Source: Spongiibacter taiwanensis
GTDB lineage: Bacteria > Pseudomonadota > Gammaproteobacteria > Pseudomonadales > Spongiibacteraceae
Assembly (NCBI RefSeq): GCF_023702635.1
Contig: NZ_CP098455.1
Span: 2,604,001-2,668,000, forward strand
DNA: 64,000 nucleotides
Direction: 5' to 3'
Shown: positions 7,671-17,268 of the stretch, one piece after another
Position numbering within the stretch: position 1 is the first letter of the stretch
Layout: every line of letters starts with the position of its first letter
Notes under the pieces: generated by a model
Seen by the model: only the letters and a program-made list of their open reading frames with translations
The model's database searches: none
What the model was told of the DNA's origin: nothing
Made by a program: the position numbers and the translations under genes

Positions 7671-9956
7671 GTGGAAAGAAACACCACCATGCCGCCAGGG
7701 GTTGCGGCGCTCATTGCCATGCTTTTGCTGGGGCTTGCCTTGTTTAGCCCGGCGGGGATGGCTGCAGAGGAGGCCGCAGGGGCGTCGGCAAACGGCAATA
7801 CGGCGGATTATCAGGGCTTGGCTGATTTGCTTGAAGACCCCCACAGCCGCCAGGTGGTGATAGAGGAGTTGCGCGCATTGGCGCGGCCCCAGCCGGTCGC
7901 CGAAGGAGAGGGGCCGGATGCGGCAGACATCGCCGCCCAGGCGCCCAGTGACCAGCAGCCCGAGGAGGTGAGTCTGGCCCGGCGAATGGCGGCGCTCACT
8001 CAAGCGATTGCGAGTCAGGCGATGGCTGAGGTGCGCGAGCTGGAAGCCGCCTGGCAGCGGTTGATGGACGCGGATTCGTCGGGCCTGGAGATAAAAGCGG
8101 GCATGACCGGGCAGCAATGGCTGGTGGCCCTGGCGCAGTTGGGGGCCTTGATCGTCGGCACCTTTGCGGTGTTTGCCCTGTTGCGCCGACTGGCCATGGG
8201 GTCCTTTTCGGGGTTGAGTCGCTGGGTCGAACAGGGTTCGACAAAATTGGCGATGATTCGCACGGTGGTCGCGGTCATCGCTGCTGCGGTGATTGATAGT
8301 GTCGTGGTCGCCGCTTCCTACGGTATTGGTGGGGTGGGTGCTGCCGTACTGGCAGGCGATAACAGTGTGGTTGCCACCCGGCTGGCGCTTTTTCTGAATG
8401 CCTTTTTGCTGGTAGAGCTGGTGAAAGTGGCGCTGCGAATGTTGTTTGCCAGCCGCTACGCGACATTGCGGTTGGTGCCGATTAACGCGGCCCAGGCGGG
8501 TTACTGCAATCGGGTGTTCGCCACCATTGCCGGATTCGTTGGCTATGGCGTGCTGCTGCTAGTGCCGATGCTCAACTTCAATATCGCCCCTGCTGTGGGC
8601 GCGCTGGTAACGGCCATTATTGTGCTGGTGGCGGTGAGCTACGCTGCTGGCGTCACGCTGAAGCAGCGGCGCAGTATTGCCGATAAGTTGCGGGCAATGG
8701 CCGAACGCACCGGTGACCCGGGGGCCATATTGTTGCGTATCCTGGCCCGGTGTTGGCACCTGCTGGTGCTGTTTTATCTGGCGGTCGTACTGGTGATCAG
8801 TATCAGTCACCCGGAAACCGCCTTGCCCTGGGTGGCCTTGGCGAGCGCCAAAACCCTCGGTTACGCCGGCGTGGGGCTGCTGCTGTCGGTAGTCTTAGGC
8901 CAAGTCATCGGCCGGGAGATTGGTTTGAGTGACCGTCTCAACCAGCGACTGCCGCGGCTGCAGCCGCGCATTAATCGCTACGTGCCGACCAGTCTGCGCG
9001 TTGCCCGGGGCCTTATTCTTGTGGTGGTAGCGGCGTTGGTGCTGGATGCCTGGGCGGTGTTCGATCTGGCCGCCTGGTACCAATCTGATCTGGGTGGCCG
9101 GACCCTGTCAGCCTCCGTGGATATTGGTCTGATTCTGGTCGCCGCGACCCTGGTGTGGGTGGTGTTGGCGAGTCTGATTGAGCATCGCTTGACGCCGGCG
9201 CCCGGGGCCGAAGCTGCGGCTGCGGCGCGGGCGGAGACCCTGCGCGGCTTGTTCACCACGACCCTGGCCATTGTGATTCTGATCATGACCGTGATGATCG
9301 TGCTGTCGGAAATTGGGGTGGACATTGCGCCACTCATCGCCGGGGCCGGTGTGCTCGGTCTGGCCGTGGGCTTTGGTGCGCAAAAGCTGGTGCAGGACGT
9401 GATAACCGGGATTTTCATTCAGCTGGAAAACGCGATGAATACCGGAGACTTCGTCTCTGCCGGGGGCAATTCCGGCACCGTGGAGCGGGTCGGCATTCGC
9501 TCGGTTGCCCTGCGCGATCTCTACGGGACCTATCACATTGTTCCCTTTTCCTCGGTGGGCGCTGTATCCAATTACACCCGCGAGTTTGGCAACCATGTGG
9601 GCGAGTACGGTATCGCCTATCGTGAGAATATTGATGAGGCAATTACCGCCCTGCACGCGGCCTTTGAGGAGCTGAAAACCACTGATATTGGCAGCGAAAT
9701 TCTCGCGCCGCTCAATGTTGCCGGTGTGGTCGCGTTGGCGGATAGCTCGGTTAACATCCGTGCCGTGATAAAAACCACTCCCGGAAATCAGTGGGCCGTT
9801 GGGCGGGCTTACAACCGGCTGGTCAAAATGCACTTCGACCGGGCGGGTATCGAAATCCCCTTCCCGCACACCACCCTTTACTTTGGCGAGGATAAAGATG
9901 GCTCCGCACCGGCGGCCAATCTGCGCCTCGACAAAGGGTCGGCGCCGGTCGGCTAA
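7671..9956 (+). CDS. Large MscS-family mechanosensitive channel, YbiO-like
   Basis: Inner-membrane channel that opens under hypo-osmotic stress. GTG at 7671, eight nt after AAGGAGGGA, gives 761 aa, close to the large E. coli paralogue YbiO; the frame is open further upstream without a comparable ribosome site. An N-terminal signal sequence (ALIAMLLLGLALFSPAGMA) is followed by a periplasmic helical part, about ten membrane helices and the MscS core near residues 530-720: AGAGVLGLAVGFGAQKLVQD (pore helix TM3), IFIQLENAMNTGD and the beta domain with VPFSSVGAVSNYTREF. The gene stands alone and is followed by a strong terminator. Confidence 0.92.
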   Translation: MERNTTMPPGVAALIAMLLLGLALFSPAGMAAEEAAGASANGNTADYQGLADLLEDPHSRQVVIEELRALARPQPVAEGEGPDAADIAAQAPSDQQPEEVSLARRMAALTQAIASQAMAEVRELEAAWQRLMDADSSGLEIKAGMTGQQWLVALAQLGALIVGTFAVFALLRRLAMGSFSGLSRWVEQGSTKLAMIRTVVAVIAAAVIDSVVVAASYGIGGVGAAVLAGDNSVVATRLALFLNAFLLVELVKVALRMLFASRYATLRLVPINAAQAGYCNRVFATIAGFVGYGVLLLVPMLNFNIAPAVGALVTAIIVLVAVSYAAGVTLKQRRSIADKLRAMAERTGDPGAILLRILARCWHLLVLFYLAVVLVISISHPETALPWVALASAKTLGYAGVGLLLSVVLGQVIGREIGLSDRLNQRLPRLQPRINRYVPTSLRVARGLILVVVAALVLDAWAVFDLAAWYQSDLGGRTLSASVDIGLILVAATLVWVVLASLIEHRLTPAPGAEAAAAARAETLRGLFTTTLAIVILIMTVMIVLSEIGVDIAPLIAGAGVLGLAVGFGAQKLVQDVITGIFIQLENAMNTGDFVSAGGNSGTVERVGIRSVALRDLYGTYHIVPFSSVGAVSNYTREFGNHVGEYGIAYRENIDEAITALHAAFEELKTTDIGSEILAPLNVAGVVALADSSVNIRAVIKTTPGNQWAVGRAYNRLVKMHFDRAGIEIPFPHTTLYFGEDKDGSAPAANLRLDKGSAPVG

Positions 9957-9988
9957 GCGAGGCGGATCTCCTCTGCCCGGACCATGTG

Positions 9989-10018
9989 CGCCGGGGGCAA
10001 TTCGCCCCCGGCGTTTTT
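9989..10018 (+). terminator. Rho-independent terminator of the MscS-family gene
   Basis: A perfect 10-bp GC-rich stem (CGCCGGGGGC with GCCCCCGGCG, five-base loop) is followed by five T residues, 33 nt after the channel stop codon. Confidence 0.93.
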
Positions 10019-10168
10019 CCACAGACACGCACTGTTTTTACTTGCGACTTGGTCTTGCCGGGGAGCAGCGCTAGACTCCGGTGATCACTTCGGAATAACA
10101 CAATAGGTCATGCAGCGGGCGACTCTGTCGCGTGGCTTCCGAGGTTATGACTTTCAAGGAGACGTCCC

Positions 10169-10642
10169 ATGGCAATCAGTTTCACCCTCAACGGAAAATC
10201 GATTCAGGTCGATGCAAGTCCAGACACGCCGCTGCTGTGGGTGCTTCGTGATGAGCTGAAAATGACCGGCACCAAGTTTGGTTGCGGCATCGCCCAGTGC
10301 GGCGCGTGTACCGTGCATTTCAACGGCAATCCCACTCGGGCTTGTTCATTGCCCGTGCAGGCGGTTGCGGGGCAAGCCATTACCACGATTGAGGGCGAAG
10401 ATAGCGCTGAAGCAAAGGCGCTGCGCTCCGCATGGGAAGCGTTGGCGGTTTACCAGTGTGGCTACTGCCAGTCCGGGCAGATCATGTCTGCCGCCGATCT
10501 GCTGCGCAACAAACCCCAGCCTTCTGACGCGGATATCGACCAATTCATGTCGGGCAATATTTGTCGCTGTGCCACCTATCAGCGAATTCGAAGTGGCATC
10601 AAGCTCGCCGCGGCCGAGCTTGCTAAGGAGGTGTCTGCATGA
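10169..10642 (+). CDS. iorA: Isoquinoline 1-oxidoreductase-like small subunit ([2Fe-2S] protein)
   Basis: Electron-transfer subunit of 157 aa of a xanthine oxidase-family molybdenum hydroxylase. It carries the plant-type cluster ligands GCGIAQCGACT followed by the Cys of RACSLP, then the second cluster in CGYCQSGQ and GNICRCATYQRI. AAGGAGA precedes the ATG. Its stop overlaps the start of the large-subunit gene (ATGA), so the two are translated as a pair. Electrons from substrate hydroxylation at the molybdenum pass through these clusters to an acceptor. The real substrate may be an aldehyde or N-heterocycle. Confidence 0.92.
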   Translation: MAISFTLNGKSIQVDASPDTPLLWVLRDELKMTGTKFGCGIAQCGACTVHFNGNPTRACSLPVQAVAGQAITTIEGEDSAEAKALRSAWEALAVYQCGYCQSGQIMSAADLLRNKPQPSDADIDQFMSGNICRCATYQRIRSGIKLAAAELAKEVSA

Positions 10643-12780
10643 GCGCAATGCAATCGGGTTTGATCAGTCGCCGTTTGTTTCTGGTCCGGTCAGTCCAGGC
10701 TGGCGCCGGGCTGACCCTGGCGATGGCCTTGCCCGGCGGCGCGGGGGCTGAGCAGGTTGCTGGGGATCTGGAGGCTAATGCCTTTGTGACAGTCACCGCG
10801 GATAATCGCGTGGTCGTCACCATTAAACATTTGGAGATGGGACAGGGGACCTACACTGGACTAGCGACCTTGGTGGCGGAGGAATTGGACGCCGACTGGG
10901 ATCAGGTGGAGGCGGTGGGTGCTCCCGCCAATACCCGTAAATTCGCCAACACGCAGATGGGACTCCAGCTCACGGGTGGCAGTACCGCGATCGCTAACTC
11001 CTACTTGCAAATGCGCGAGGCGGGTGCGGCGGCCCGGGCAATGTTACTGGCGGCGGCCAGCAAGGCTTGGCAGGTGCCGGTGTCGTCATTGTCTACGGAT
11101 AAAGGCAATGTGATCCACTCGGCTTCGGGTCGCTCGGCGCGCTATGGTGATTTGGCGGCTGCTGCCGCTGGGGAGTCACTGCCGGAAACCCTGACGTTAA
11201 AAGAGCCCGCCAACTTCAAGCTGATTGGTGCCAGCAACCTCGCTCGAAAAGATACCGGCAAAACCGACGGCAGCGGCCAGTTCACCCAGGACGTGAACCT
11301 GCCTGGCATGCTGACGGCGGTGGTGGCCCATCCCCCGCGTTTCGGTGCCAGCCTGAGTTCGGTGGTGGCCGACAAGGCCAAGGCAATTCCCGGTGTGAAG
11401 GCGGTGGTGCAAATCCCCAGCGGGGTGGCGGTGTTGGCCGACGGTTTCTGGCAGGCCAAGAAGGGCCGGGATGCGCTGGAATTACAATGGCAGGGCGGCA
11501 TGGATCGCGGCAGTGACGAGATTCTGGCCGACTACCATAACATTGCCGCCCGGCCCGGCAGCAGCGCTGTTAACCGGGGCGATGTTGGCGGCGCGCTGGA
11601 CGCGGCGGACGATGTGCTGTCATTGGAGTATCGGTTTCCCTACCTGCCTCATGCCACCATGGAGCCAATGAATTGTGTCATGCAGAAAACCGCGACGGGC
11701 GCCGAGCTGTGGTATGGCTGTCAGGGGCATACCTGGGACCAGGCTAATGTCGCCAAGGTGCTCGGTGTGGCGCCGGAGAAGGTCAAGATAAATACCTTGT
11801 ATGCCGGAGGCAGCTTTGGACGCCGGGCGACAACCAACTCCGACTACCCCTGCGAACTGGCGGAGATAGTGAAAGCCTGGGGTGGCGAGGCGCCGGTGAA
11901 ATTGGTTTGGACCCGGGAGGATGATACCTGCAGTGGTTACTATCGCCCGGCCTATGTTCACCGTATCGATGCCGCTCTAGATGGCAGCGGTATGCCCGTG
12001 GTGTGGCGCCAGCGCATTGTGGGCCAGTCCATTTTGGGCCTGGCGGCGGACAAAGTTGATCACACCACCGTTGAGGGCGCATCCAACCTGCCCTACAACA
12101 TCCGAAATTTTGCGGTGGAGACCCACAACACCGATGAGCCGGTTCCGATCTCATGGTGGCGCAGTGTCGGTTCAACCCATACCGCCTATGCGGTGGAAAC
12201 CATGATCGATGTGCTGGCCCATAAGGCGGGACAAGACCCGGTGAACTATCGCCTGGCTCTACTGGAAGGTGAGCCACGTCACACAGGTGTGCTCAAACTG
12301 GCCGTGGAGAAGGCGCGCTGGGGTAATGGTTTGCCAGAGGGCCATTTTCACGGGGTAGCCCTGCACAAATCCTTTGGCACTTATGTGGCGCAAGTTGCCG
12401 AGGTGGCGCGTCAGCAGGACGGCAAGTTCAAGATCGTTAAGGTGACCTGCGCCGTCGACTGTGGGGTGGCCGTTAACCCCGACGTGATTCGCGCGCAAGT
12501 GGAGGGGGGGATTGGTTTCGGTCTCTCGCCGCTGATGTTTAACGAGGTCACGCTGGAAAAGGGGATGGCGAAGCAGCGAAATTTCGACCAGATGAAAGTG
12601 CTGCGGATGGGCCAAATGCCCCAGGTTGAAGTGCATATTGTACCCTCTGCCGAAGCGCCGACCGGCATTGGTGAGCCGGCAACACCGGTGGTCGCGCCGG
12701 CGGTGGCGAATGCGCTGTTCGCCGCGACGGGTACACGACTGACCCAGTTACCCCTGGGTGACGCCTACTTTTCTGCGTAG
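10639..12780 (+). CDS. iorB: Isoquinoline 1-oxidoreductase-like large subunit (molybdopterin-binding)
   Basis: Catalytic molybdenum subunit of 713 aa, of the usual length for IorB-type proteins. The N terminus SRRLFLVRSVQAGAGLTLAMALP is a Tat-like signal, suggesting export of the folded enzyme with the small subunit. Molybdopterin-binding blocks such as GQGTYTGLATLVAEELD, QLTGGSTAIANSY, YAGGSFGRR and the C-terminal GIGEPATPVVAPAVANA (active-site Glu) are present. It overlaps iorA by 4 nt. No maturation gene (XdhC-like) is adjacent, so cofactor insertion is probably encoded elsewhere. IorAB was described in quinoline-type degraders; many genomes carry relatives with unknown substrates, so the name describes the family only. 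Confidence 0.92.
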   Translation: MSAMQSGLISRRLFLVRSVQAGAGLTLAMALPGGAGAEQVAGDLEANAFVTVTADNRVVVTIKHLEMGQGTYTGLATLVAEELDADWDQVEAVGAPANTRKFANTQMGLQLTGGSTAIANSYLQMREAGAAARAMLLAAASKAWQVPVSSLSTDKGNVIHSASGRSARYGDLAAAAAGESLPETLTLKEPANFKLIGASNLARKDTGKTDGSGQFTQDVNLPGMLTAVVAHPPRFGASLSSVVADKAKAIPGVKAVVQIPSGVAVLADGFWQAKKGRDALELQWQGGMDRGSDEILADYHNIAARPGSSAVNRGDVGGALDAADDVLSLEYRFPYLPHATMEPMNCVMQKTATGAELWYGCQGHTWDQANVAKVLGVAPEKVKINTLYAGGSFGRRATTNSDYPCELAEIVKAWGGEAPVKLVWTREDDTCSGYYRPAYVHRIDAALDGSGMPVVWRQRIVGQSILGLAADKVDHTTVEGASNLPYNIRNFAVETHNTDEPVPISWWRSVGSTHTAYAVETMIDVLAHKAGQDPVNYRLALLEGEPRHTGVLKLAVEKARWGNGLPEGHFHGVALHKSFGTYVAQVAEVARQQDGKFKIVKVTCAVDCGVAVNPDVIRAQVEGGIGFGLSPLMFNEVTLEKGMAKQRNFDQMKVLRMGQMPQVEVHIVPSAEAPTGIGEPATPVVAPAVANALFAATGTRLTQLPLGDAYFSA

Positions 12781-12814
12781 CGCCGAAATCCACTCTCCCC
12801 TCGCCAGCGTAAGG

Positions 12815-12830
12815 TTGACTATATAGTCAA
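12815..12830. promoter_or_regulatory. Perfect 16-bp palindrome upstream of a secreted protein gene
   Basis: TTGACTATATAGTCAA is its own reverse complement and sits about 105 bp before the start of the next gene. The size and AT-rich centre fit a MarR- or TetR-type operator. No cognate regulator gene is adjacent. Confidence 0.4.
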
Positions 12831-12933
12831 TAATAATGGCCAAAGTCACCAAAAAATTGGCGAGCGGGCTCCTGAAATGTCGTCCCGACGCGGTGTTCAT
12901 CAGGAGCGCGCTGGCACGCCAAAAGGGGGAAAT

Positions 12934-13542
12934 ATGAAAAAGCGTACCGTGCAGTCAGTGGTGGTTGGGATAGCGGCAGCGATCTTGGCTGGCCTTTCTT
13001 TGGCAGACAGTCAGGGCGAACAAGAATCACTGAGCGTGAAAGACATTGTTGAGTTGACCCAGTATCAGGCAACGGCTGGCGCGGAGCGGCGCGATTTGTA
13101 TGGCATGTCGATTACGGCTGTGGTGCCCCGGGGTGTGATGGAAGACATCACTCAGCGGTATCTTCGCAGTGTTCACCGTGAAGACGGGGGGCTTCATCAT
13201 CAAGTGGTGATGGAGGTGGCCTACATGGGCGGCTGGCGCTATTACCGGGGTGCCCAGCTGCTGGGAGTCGACCCCCTGCCTTTTGATGCCCTTGAGCGGC
13301 GGATGGCGCGTTGTACCAGCGCCTTTTTGAAGTGCGACCACCGGGAGCGTGTGATGGCCGAGGTGACCCGTCAGCAGCTTGACCAGGCGCTGGAGGTGGG
13401 GCTGTATGTGAATTTTGAATCCAAAGCCCCCGGCCGGGACTTTATGGCCTACTTTCCACCGGCTTACGTGAAAGCGTATTTGATCAAGCTTGATGGTAAA
13501 GGGGCGGTGACACCAAACGCCTTCGCCCTGGCCGCGCAGTAG
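12934..13542 (+). CDS. Secreted protein of unknown function
   Basis: A 202-aa protein with a clear Sec signal peptide (MKKRTVQSVVVGIAAAILAGLSLA, cleavage near residue 24). I do not recognise the mature domain. It has YQATAGAERRDLYG and a single Cys pair, CTSAFLKC, near residues 129-135. The frame is open upstream to 12877, but AAAAGGGGGAAAT before ATG 12934 and the signal peptide decide the start. It is a single gene with a palindrome upstream, perhaps its operator. It is probably periplasmic. Confidence 0.75.
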   Translation: MKKRTVQSVVVGIAAAILAGLSLADSQGEQESLSVKDIVELTQYQATAGAERRDLYGMSITAVVPRGVMEDITQRYLRSVHREDGGLHHQVVMEVAYMGGWRYYRGAQLLGVDPLPFDALERRMARCTSAFLKCDHRERVMAEVTRQQLDQALEVGLYVNFESKAPGRDFMAYFPPAYVKAYLIKLDGKGAVTPNAFALAAQ

Positions 13543-13583
13543 GTGATAGAGGCTGTTTTTTCAGGGTGGGTGCCACCTTGGCG

Positions 13584-14114
13584 TCAGGGGGTTAACCAGT
13601 GTAACTCCCCGTCGCGCAGCCTTGCCCGCCGGTGACCATTCCGGTCCAAGTGTAACCAATCCATCTCCACCAGATCGCAAACGATGAGTGCCAGCTGATG
13701 GCCGCTGGGCGGCTGGTCGGTGCACTCCGGTGGTGACCCGGGGGCGCCCGGCGCCAGGTAGTCGGCGGTTCGGCCCTTGCTGACAAGGGTTTGCCATACT
13801 TTCTCTAGCCTTTCGCCCCGCTCAATCACGTCGGCCTTTGCGGTGATGCGCAGTTGCCACTGGGTTTGCGGATTCCAGAATAGCAGGGCGACCGCCGGTC
13901 TTGCGCGTAGCTGCGACACCTTGGGGCTGCGCTTATCGGTATAAAAACAAAGCTGATTTCGGCTGCGTGCCACTTCGCGAAGGACCACGGTGCGAGCTTG
14001 GGGTAGACCATTTTGGTCGACGCTTGCCAGCACGGGGGTGCGCCAGGGATGGGGGTGGCTAAGCGCGTCGGTGAGCGACTGCCATAGTTGCTCGGTGAGG
14101 GTTTGGTAGTCCAT
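13584..14114 (-). CDS. Pyridoxamine 5'-phosphate oxidase-family flavoprotein
   Basis: A 176-aa split-barrel FMN protein. Residues HPWRTPVLASVDQNGLPQAR and TVVLREV, then LCFYTDKRSPKVSQLRARP and ALLFWNPQTQWQLRI, match the FMN-binding half of PdxH-like oxidases. It lacks the full PdxH C-terminal substrate part, so it belongs to the general Pnp_ox group, not to the vitamin B6 enzyme itself. It ends shortly after the secreted protein gene (convergent). The substrate is unknown. Family assignment is good, function poor. Confidence 0.85.
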   Translation of the reverse strand: MDYQTLTEQLWQSLTDALSHPHPWRTPVLASVDQNGLPQARTVVLREVARSRNQLCFYTDKRSPKVSQLRARPAVALLFWNPQTQWQLRITAKADVIERGERLEKVWQTLVSKGRTADYLAPGAPGSPPECTDQPPSGHQLALIVCDLVEMDWLHLDRNGHRRARLRDGELHWLTP

Positions 14115-14276
14115 TGATTGATCAGGGCTCGTGGTGGCCGGGGCGGCTGAAAAACGCAGTGTGCCACGGGTGTCGCGGGTGATACAAAGCAGAGGGCATA
14201 TTGCGCACTGGGGGGAAGGCGGGCGCCCTGGCTTGAGCGCCGCGACAGAAGAGAACGGGGCTGTTCTTTTTGAGAC

Positions 14277-15179
14277 CTAATCCTCTTTGGGTAAAGGCTG
14301 TTCGCCCAACTCCTTTTGGACTTCTTTCAGGATCGAGCGCGCGGTGTCGTCGCCGAGATTGCGGCCAATGGCATCAACCGCTGCGCACAGGCGTTGGGCC
14401 TGTGCGCGTTGGTTCCAATCGATACCGCATTTACGCAGCAGTCCGGCAATGACTAGCAGGTAGCTGCGCCGGCGTCGAGGCGAAAAGGACTCGTCATCGT
14501 CTTCCAGTAAGGCGTTGACGCGGCGCTGTAATTCCACCAGAGCCTGATCGCGCTTTTGCAGCAGCGATTCAGATTCAACCAGACGGCGGTTAATGCTGGT
14601 GAAGGTGTAGCTGAGGAAGCCGAAACGCTCGAAGGCCTCGATCAGGGCCAGGTTGACTGGCAGGGCTTTGGATTGCGCCCAGCGCATAAAATATTCAGGA
14701 GTCAACCGGCGGCCCAGGCCACCCTTGTCGATGAAGCTGCGGGTGGCGATATTGCGCGCCTGGGTATATTCCCGGCAGGTTTCGTCGTCAATTAACTCGT
14801 TGAGATTCTGGTTCTTCAGCGCGTCGGGATCGATTCCGAAGGACAGGGCCAAGCCCTCGGCCACGGTCCAAAACTCGAGTTTCACCCAGTAGGGGAAGTT
14901 AATGTTATTGGGGTTGGCGTTCTGCCCGTTAGTCGGCGCGCGCTCAGCGGTGGTTGGGGTGTTCTCTAATTTGGCCAGCTCCTGAACCAGATCGGCGCAG
15001 CGGCGCAGCTTTTCTTCTAGCAGCAGTTTAGCGCGCGAGACAGCATCAGAGAGCTCGCTGGTCTGGTTATTGCCATCGATCTCAACGGTGCCCGACGACA
15101 GGGGAAAGTCGGCGCCGAGTTCCTTCTCCAACGTTTTCCAGATCGAATCCTGGTCGCTTCCATGTCTGATGTCATCCAT
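14277..15179 (-). CDS. Unknown protein A of a paralogous pair, 300 aa
   Basis: I do not recognise this family. ATG at 15179 follows GAAGGA by seven nt; a TTG at 15194 is less likely. The product aligns along its length with the next gene upstream on the same strand (start 16689): both have IW at residues 13-14, then YWVKLEFWTVAEGLALSFGID, a middle helical block ending RRLVESES, and a C-terminal block SYLLVIAGLLRKCGID ending in SILKEVQKEL. The C-terminal block resembles the small helical domain (LLKLIIGMA...IRKWLKEA type) at the end of many hypothetical proteins on mobile elements; this is a weak likeness by eye. No signal peptide or membrane segment. Probably cytoplasmic. Confidence 0.75.
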   Translation of the reverse strand: MDDIRHGSDQDSIWKTLEKELGADFPLSSGTVEIDGNNQTSELSDAVSRAKLLLEEKLRRCADLVQELAKLENTPTTAERAPTNGQNANPNNINFPYWVKLEFWTVAEGLALSFGIDPDALKNQNLNELIDDETCREYTQARNIATRSFIDKGGLGRRLTPEYFMRWAQSKALPVNLALIEAFERFGFLSYTFTSINRRLVESESLLQKRDQALVELQRRVNALLEDDDESFSPRRRRSYLLVIAGLLRKCGIDWNQRAQAQRLCAAVDAIGRNLGDDTARSILKEVQKELGEQPLPKED

Positions 15180-15789
15180 AAACAAATCCTTCAACAGGTG
15201 GATGCGGTTTAGCGAAGTCGCGGAAGCTTGTCATGTTCAGGTTAGGATTCCCATTAGTGTGCATTTATCGAAGTCACCATCATGCAGGATGCATCACAAA
15301 TAGGCTGATTGGTCACCTTTTTTGCAGCGATTTTCCGTGTTGTCTGCGGCTGATAAGGCGCTAAAGTTCGCATCGTTATTACGTTCGTATTTCTGACTGT
15401 TTAATAGAATAAAAAAACCGCGTTGACTCCCCGCTGAAAGGCTGACGTTCGGTACCCGAGGCGGCGCCCGCTCGGCCCCGTTATGGTGAGCCGGAGCAGG
15501 GTTGTCAGTCCGTTGGCGTTGGTGCCGCCCGTGCTGTTGCGACTGCAACTTGTGCCGACATCGGGGCATAAATCCCTAGCAATCAACGCATTGGGGATTT
15601 TAAAGGAGTAAAGGGTATATCTTGCGGCGATTTTTTGGGCCTCCGTGCCGGAAATTTTTTCCGAAGTTCCAGGGCTGTCTACCCGCTTTTTTTTAAATAT
15701 CCGAAGTTCGCACTTGTCTCTGGTGTCGGTCCGGTGGTTTCGGCCGGGCGGGGTGATTCAAGGGAGTGCGATTGGGCCGCTTCCACCGG
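15180..15789. other. 610-bp gap between the two paralogous genes
   Basis: No convincing gene on either strand. It must contain the promoter of protein A if the pair is not co-transcribed. Short T- and A-runs occur at 15408-15420 and 15688-15696, and the nonamer CCGAAGTTC is repeated near 15661 and 15701. A near-palindrome around CATGCAGGATGCATCA lies near 15283-15298. No function is evident. Confidence 0.4.
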
Positions 15790-16689
15790 TCACAAGAGTT
15801 TTCGAACTTCTTCCAGTATTTCGCTGGCAAGCTCCCGGTCGACACCCTGTTCGGTTTGGGCGATCAAATCGACGATGCCGTCGTAATTCGCTTCGTCGCG
15901 GGTGTCGATCCCCAATAGCGTAATTAACCCCGCTATGGCGGCCAGGTAGGGTTCGGGGGCGCTTTTGCGGGACAGTTCTGCCGATGAACTGGCGACAATA
16001 CGGGCACTCAGGCGGGCGATATCCTTGTTCTGTTCCTGGTGCTTTGATTCGCTCTCGATCAGCCGCCAGAGAAAGCTTTGAAAGCTTTGGCTGTGAATAC
16101 TTTGTTCGATGCGGGCCCTGCCAAGCTCTGGATTGACGGCGATGTTGTTGATGTCGGCCCATTGCAGAAATTCCTCGGGTGCCACCTGTTTTTCCAGGTT
16201 TGGATCGATGAAGGTCTTGCGGGCCATTTCCTGGGTGCGATGCAGTTGTTCGAGCGTGGCGCGGTTGAAAATGTGGGTCAGGGATTTGCGGCGGGCCTTG
16301 TCTGGGTCAACGCCGAAAATGAGAAGCACACCCTCGTGGAGGGTCCAATAATCAAGGCGAACCCAATAACTGAAGTTTGCCGCGACGGATTGCAGGTTGT
16401 TGCTGTCTCGGGTGGTCTGTAGGGCCTGAACTTGTCGGGCAATGTCTGCGGCGGGGAGTTGGGCCAATTCGTCGTAGCGTTGGGTGGCTCTGACGATCTG
16501 CTCGGCCAGCTCATCCACCATGTCTGAAGGAGGGGCATCGGCGGCGTTGCCGTTCGGGTACGGAAGGGCACCGGGGTTGAGAGTATAGGTTTCGCCACCG
16601 TTGGATTTGAACGGGAAGCGGAGGCCGAGCTCGTCTTCAACCAGCGTCCAGATTTCGGGATTGTTGCGTTCTGGGGTGGTTCTGCTCAT
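15790..16689 (-). CDS. Unknown protein B of a paralogous pair, 299 aa
   Basis: Paralogue of the downstream protein of 300 aa. Shared blocks in order are IWTLVEDELGLRFPF (residues 13-27), NFSYWVRLDYWTLHEGVLLI with FGVDPD, RTQEMARKTFIDPNLE, FLWRLIESESKHQEQ and the C-terminal YLAAIAGLITLLGID with ELASEILEEVRKLL. The ATG at 16689 was chosen over 16743 because it aligns exactly with the paralogue's start. No strong ribosome site is visible. A plausible -35 TTGACA lies at 16891-16886 on the minus strand. The family is unknown to me. Two diverged copies 610 bp apart suggest tandem duplication followed by divergence and separate promoters. Confidence 0.75.
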   Translation of the reverse strand: MSRTTPERNNPEIWTLVEDELGLRFPFKSNGGETYTLNPGALPYPNGNAADAPPSDMVDELAEQIVRATQRYDELAQLPAADIARQVQALQTTRDSNNLQSVAANFSYWVRLDYWTLHEGVLLIFGVDPDKARRKSLTHIFNRATLEQLHRTQEMARKTFIDPNLEKQVAPEEFLQWADINNIAVNPELGRARIEQSIHSQSFQSFLWRLIESESKHQEQNKDIARLSARIVASSSAELSRKSAPEPYLAAIAGLITLLGIDTRDEANYDGIVDLIAQTEQGVDRELASEILEEVRKLL

Positions 16690-17268
16690 TTTGTTGTACA
16701 GCCATCTGGAAGTTCTATGTTTCGGGTGGTTGGGTCTCTCCATCCGGGGGACGCGGTCTGTGCTGCGTTGTTATTAGCTGTATCAGCGGCGTAAACGCCC
16801 TCGGCAAGAGTATTCTGCCAAGGCATTTGGCTGTCCACATTTGCCGTTGGTGGCGTAGTGAAAAATTGAGAATTGCTAAAATTTTTGTCAAAAGTGATCC
16901 TTGCGCTTACGAAAACGGCAGCAACTAACAGCGTGTTCGAGCGGTTGCGGGAAAAGTAAAAACCGCTGCTGGGCGGGGCAGTCTTCCCGTAGATGGCTTA
17001 TGAAATCTCACCGGCGTGATACTGGCGGCTGATCTCCTCCAGCCCGGCCAGGGCTCTTCTGGCAACCAGCAGCGGCAGGCAGGGGTGTCGATGCTGAGTA
17101 GGCATTTGGCAAGTGCGGGAGAATTGGCAGGAGTGAATGAAGAGGCCTTTAACCTTGAATCACTACTGGTCATTGCAGGGGTGACATTATGCCTGGCTGT
17201 CTGGTTTTTTCAGCATGTTGGGTTTGAGTTGTCGGAGCATCGTTTTGCTGGAAAGCAGGCTGCTCCGT
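16690..17268. other. 579-bp gap between protein B and the TetR gene
   Basis: An AT-rich stretch around 16860-16895 is the likely promoter of protein B. A plus-strand frame of 74 codons at 17091-17315 encodes one hydrophobic segment but runs antisense into the TetR gene; I do not accept it. Nothing else is recognised. Confidence 0.4.
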
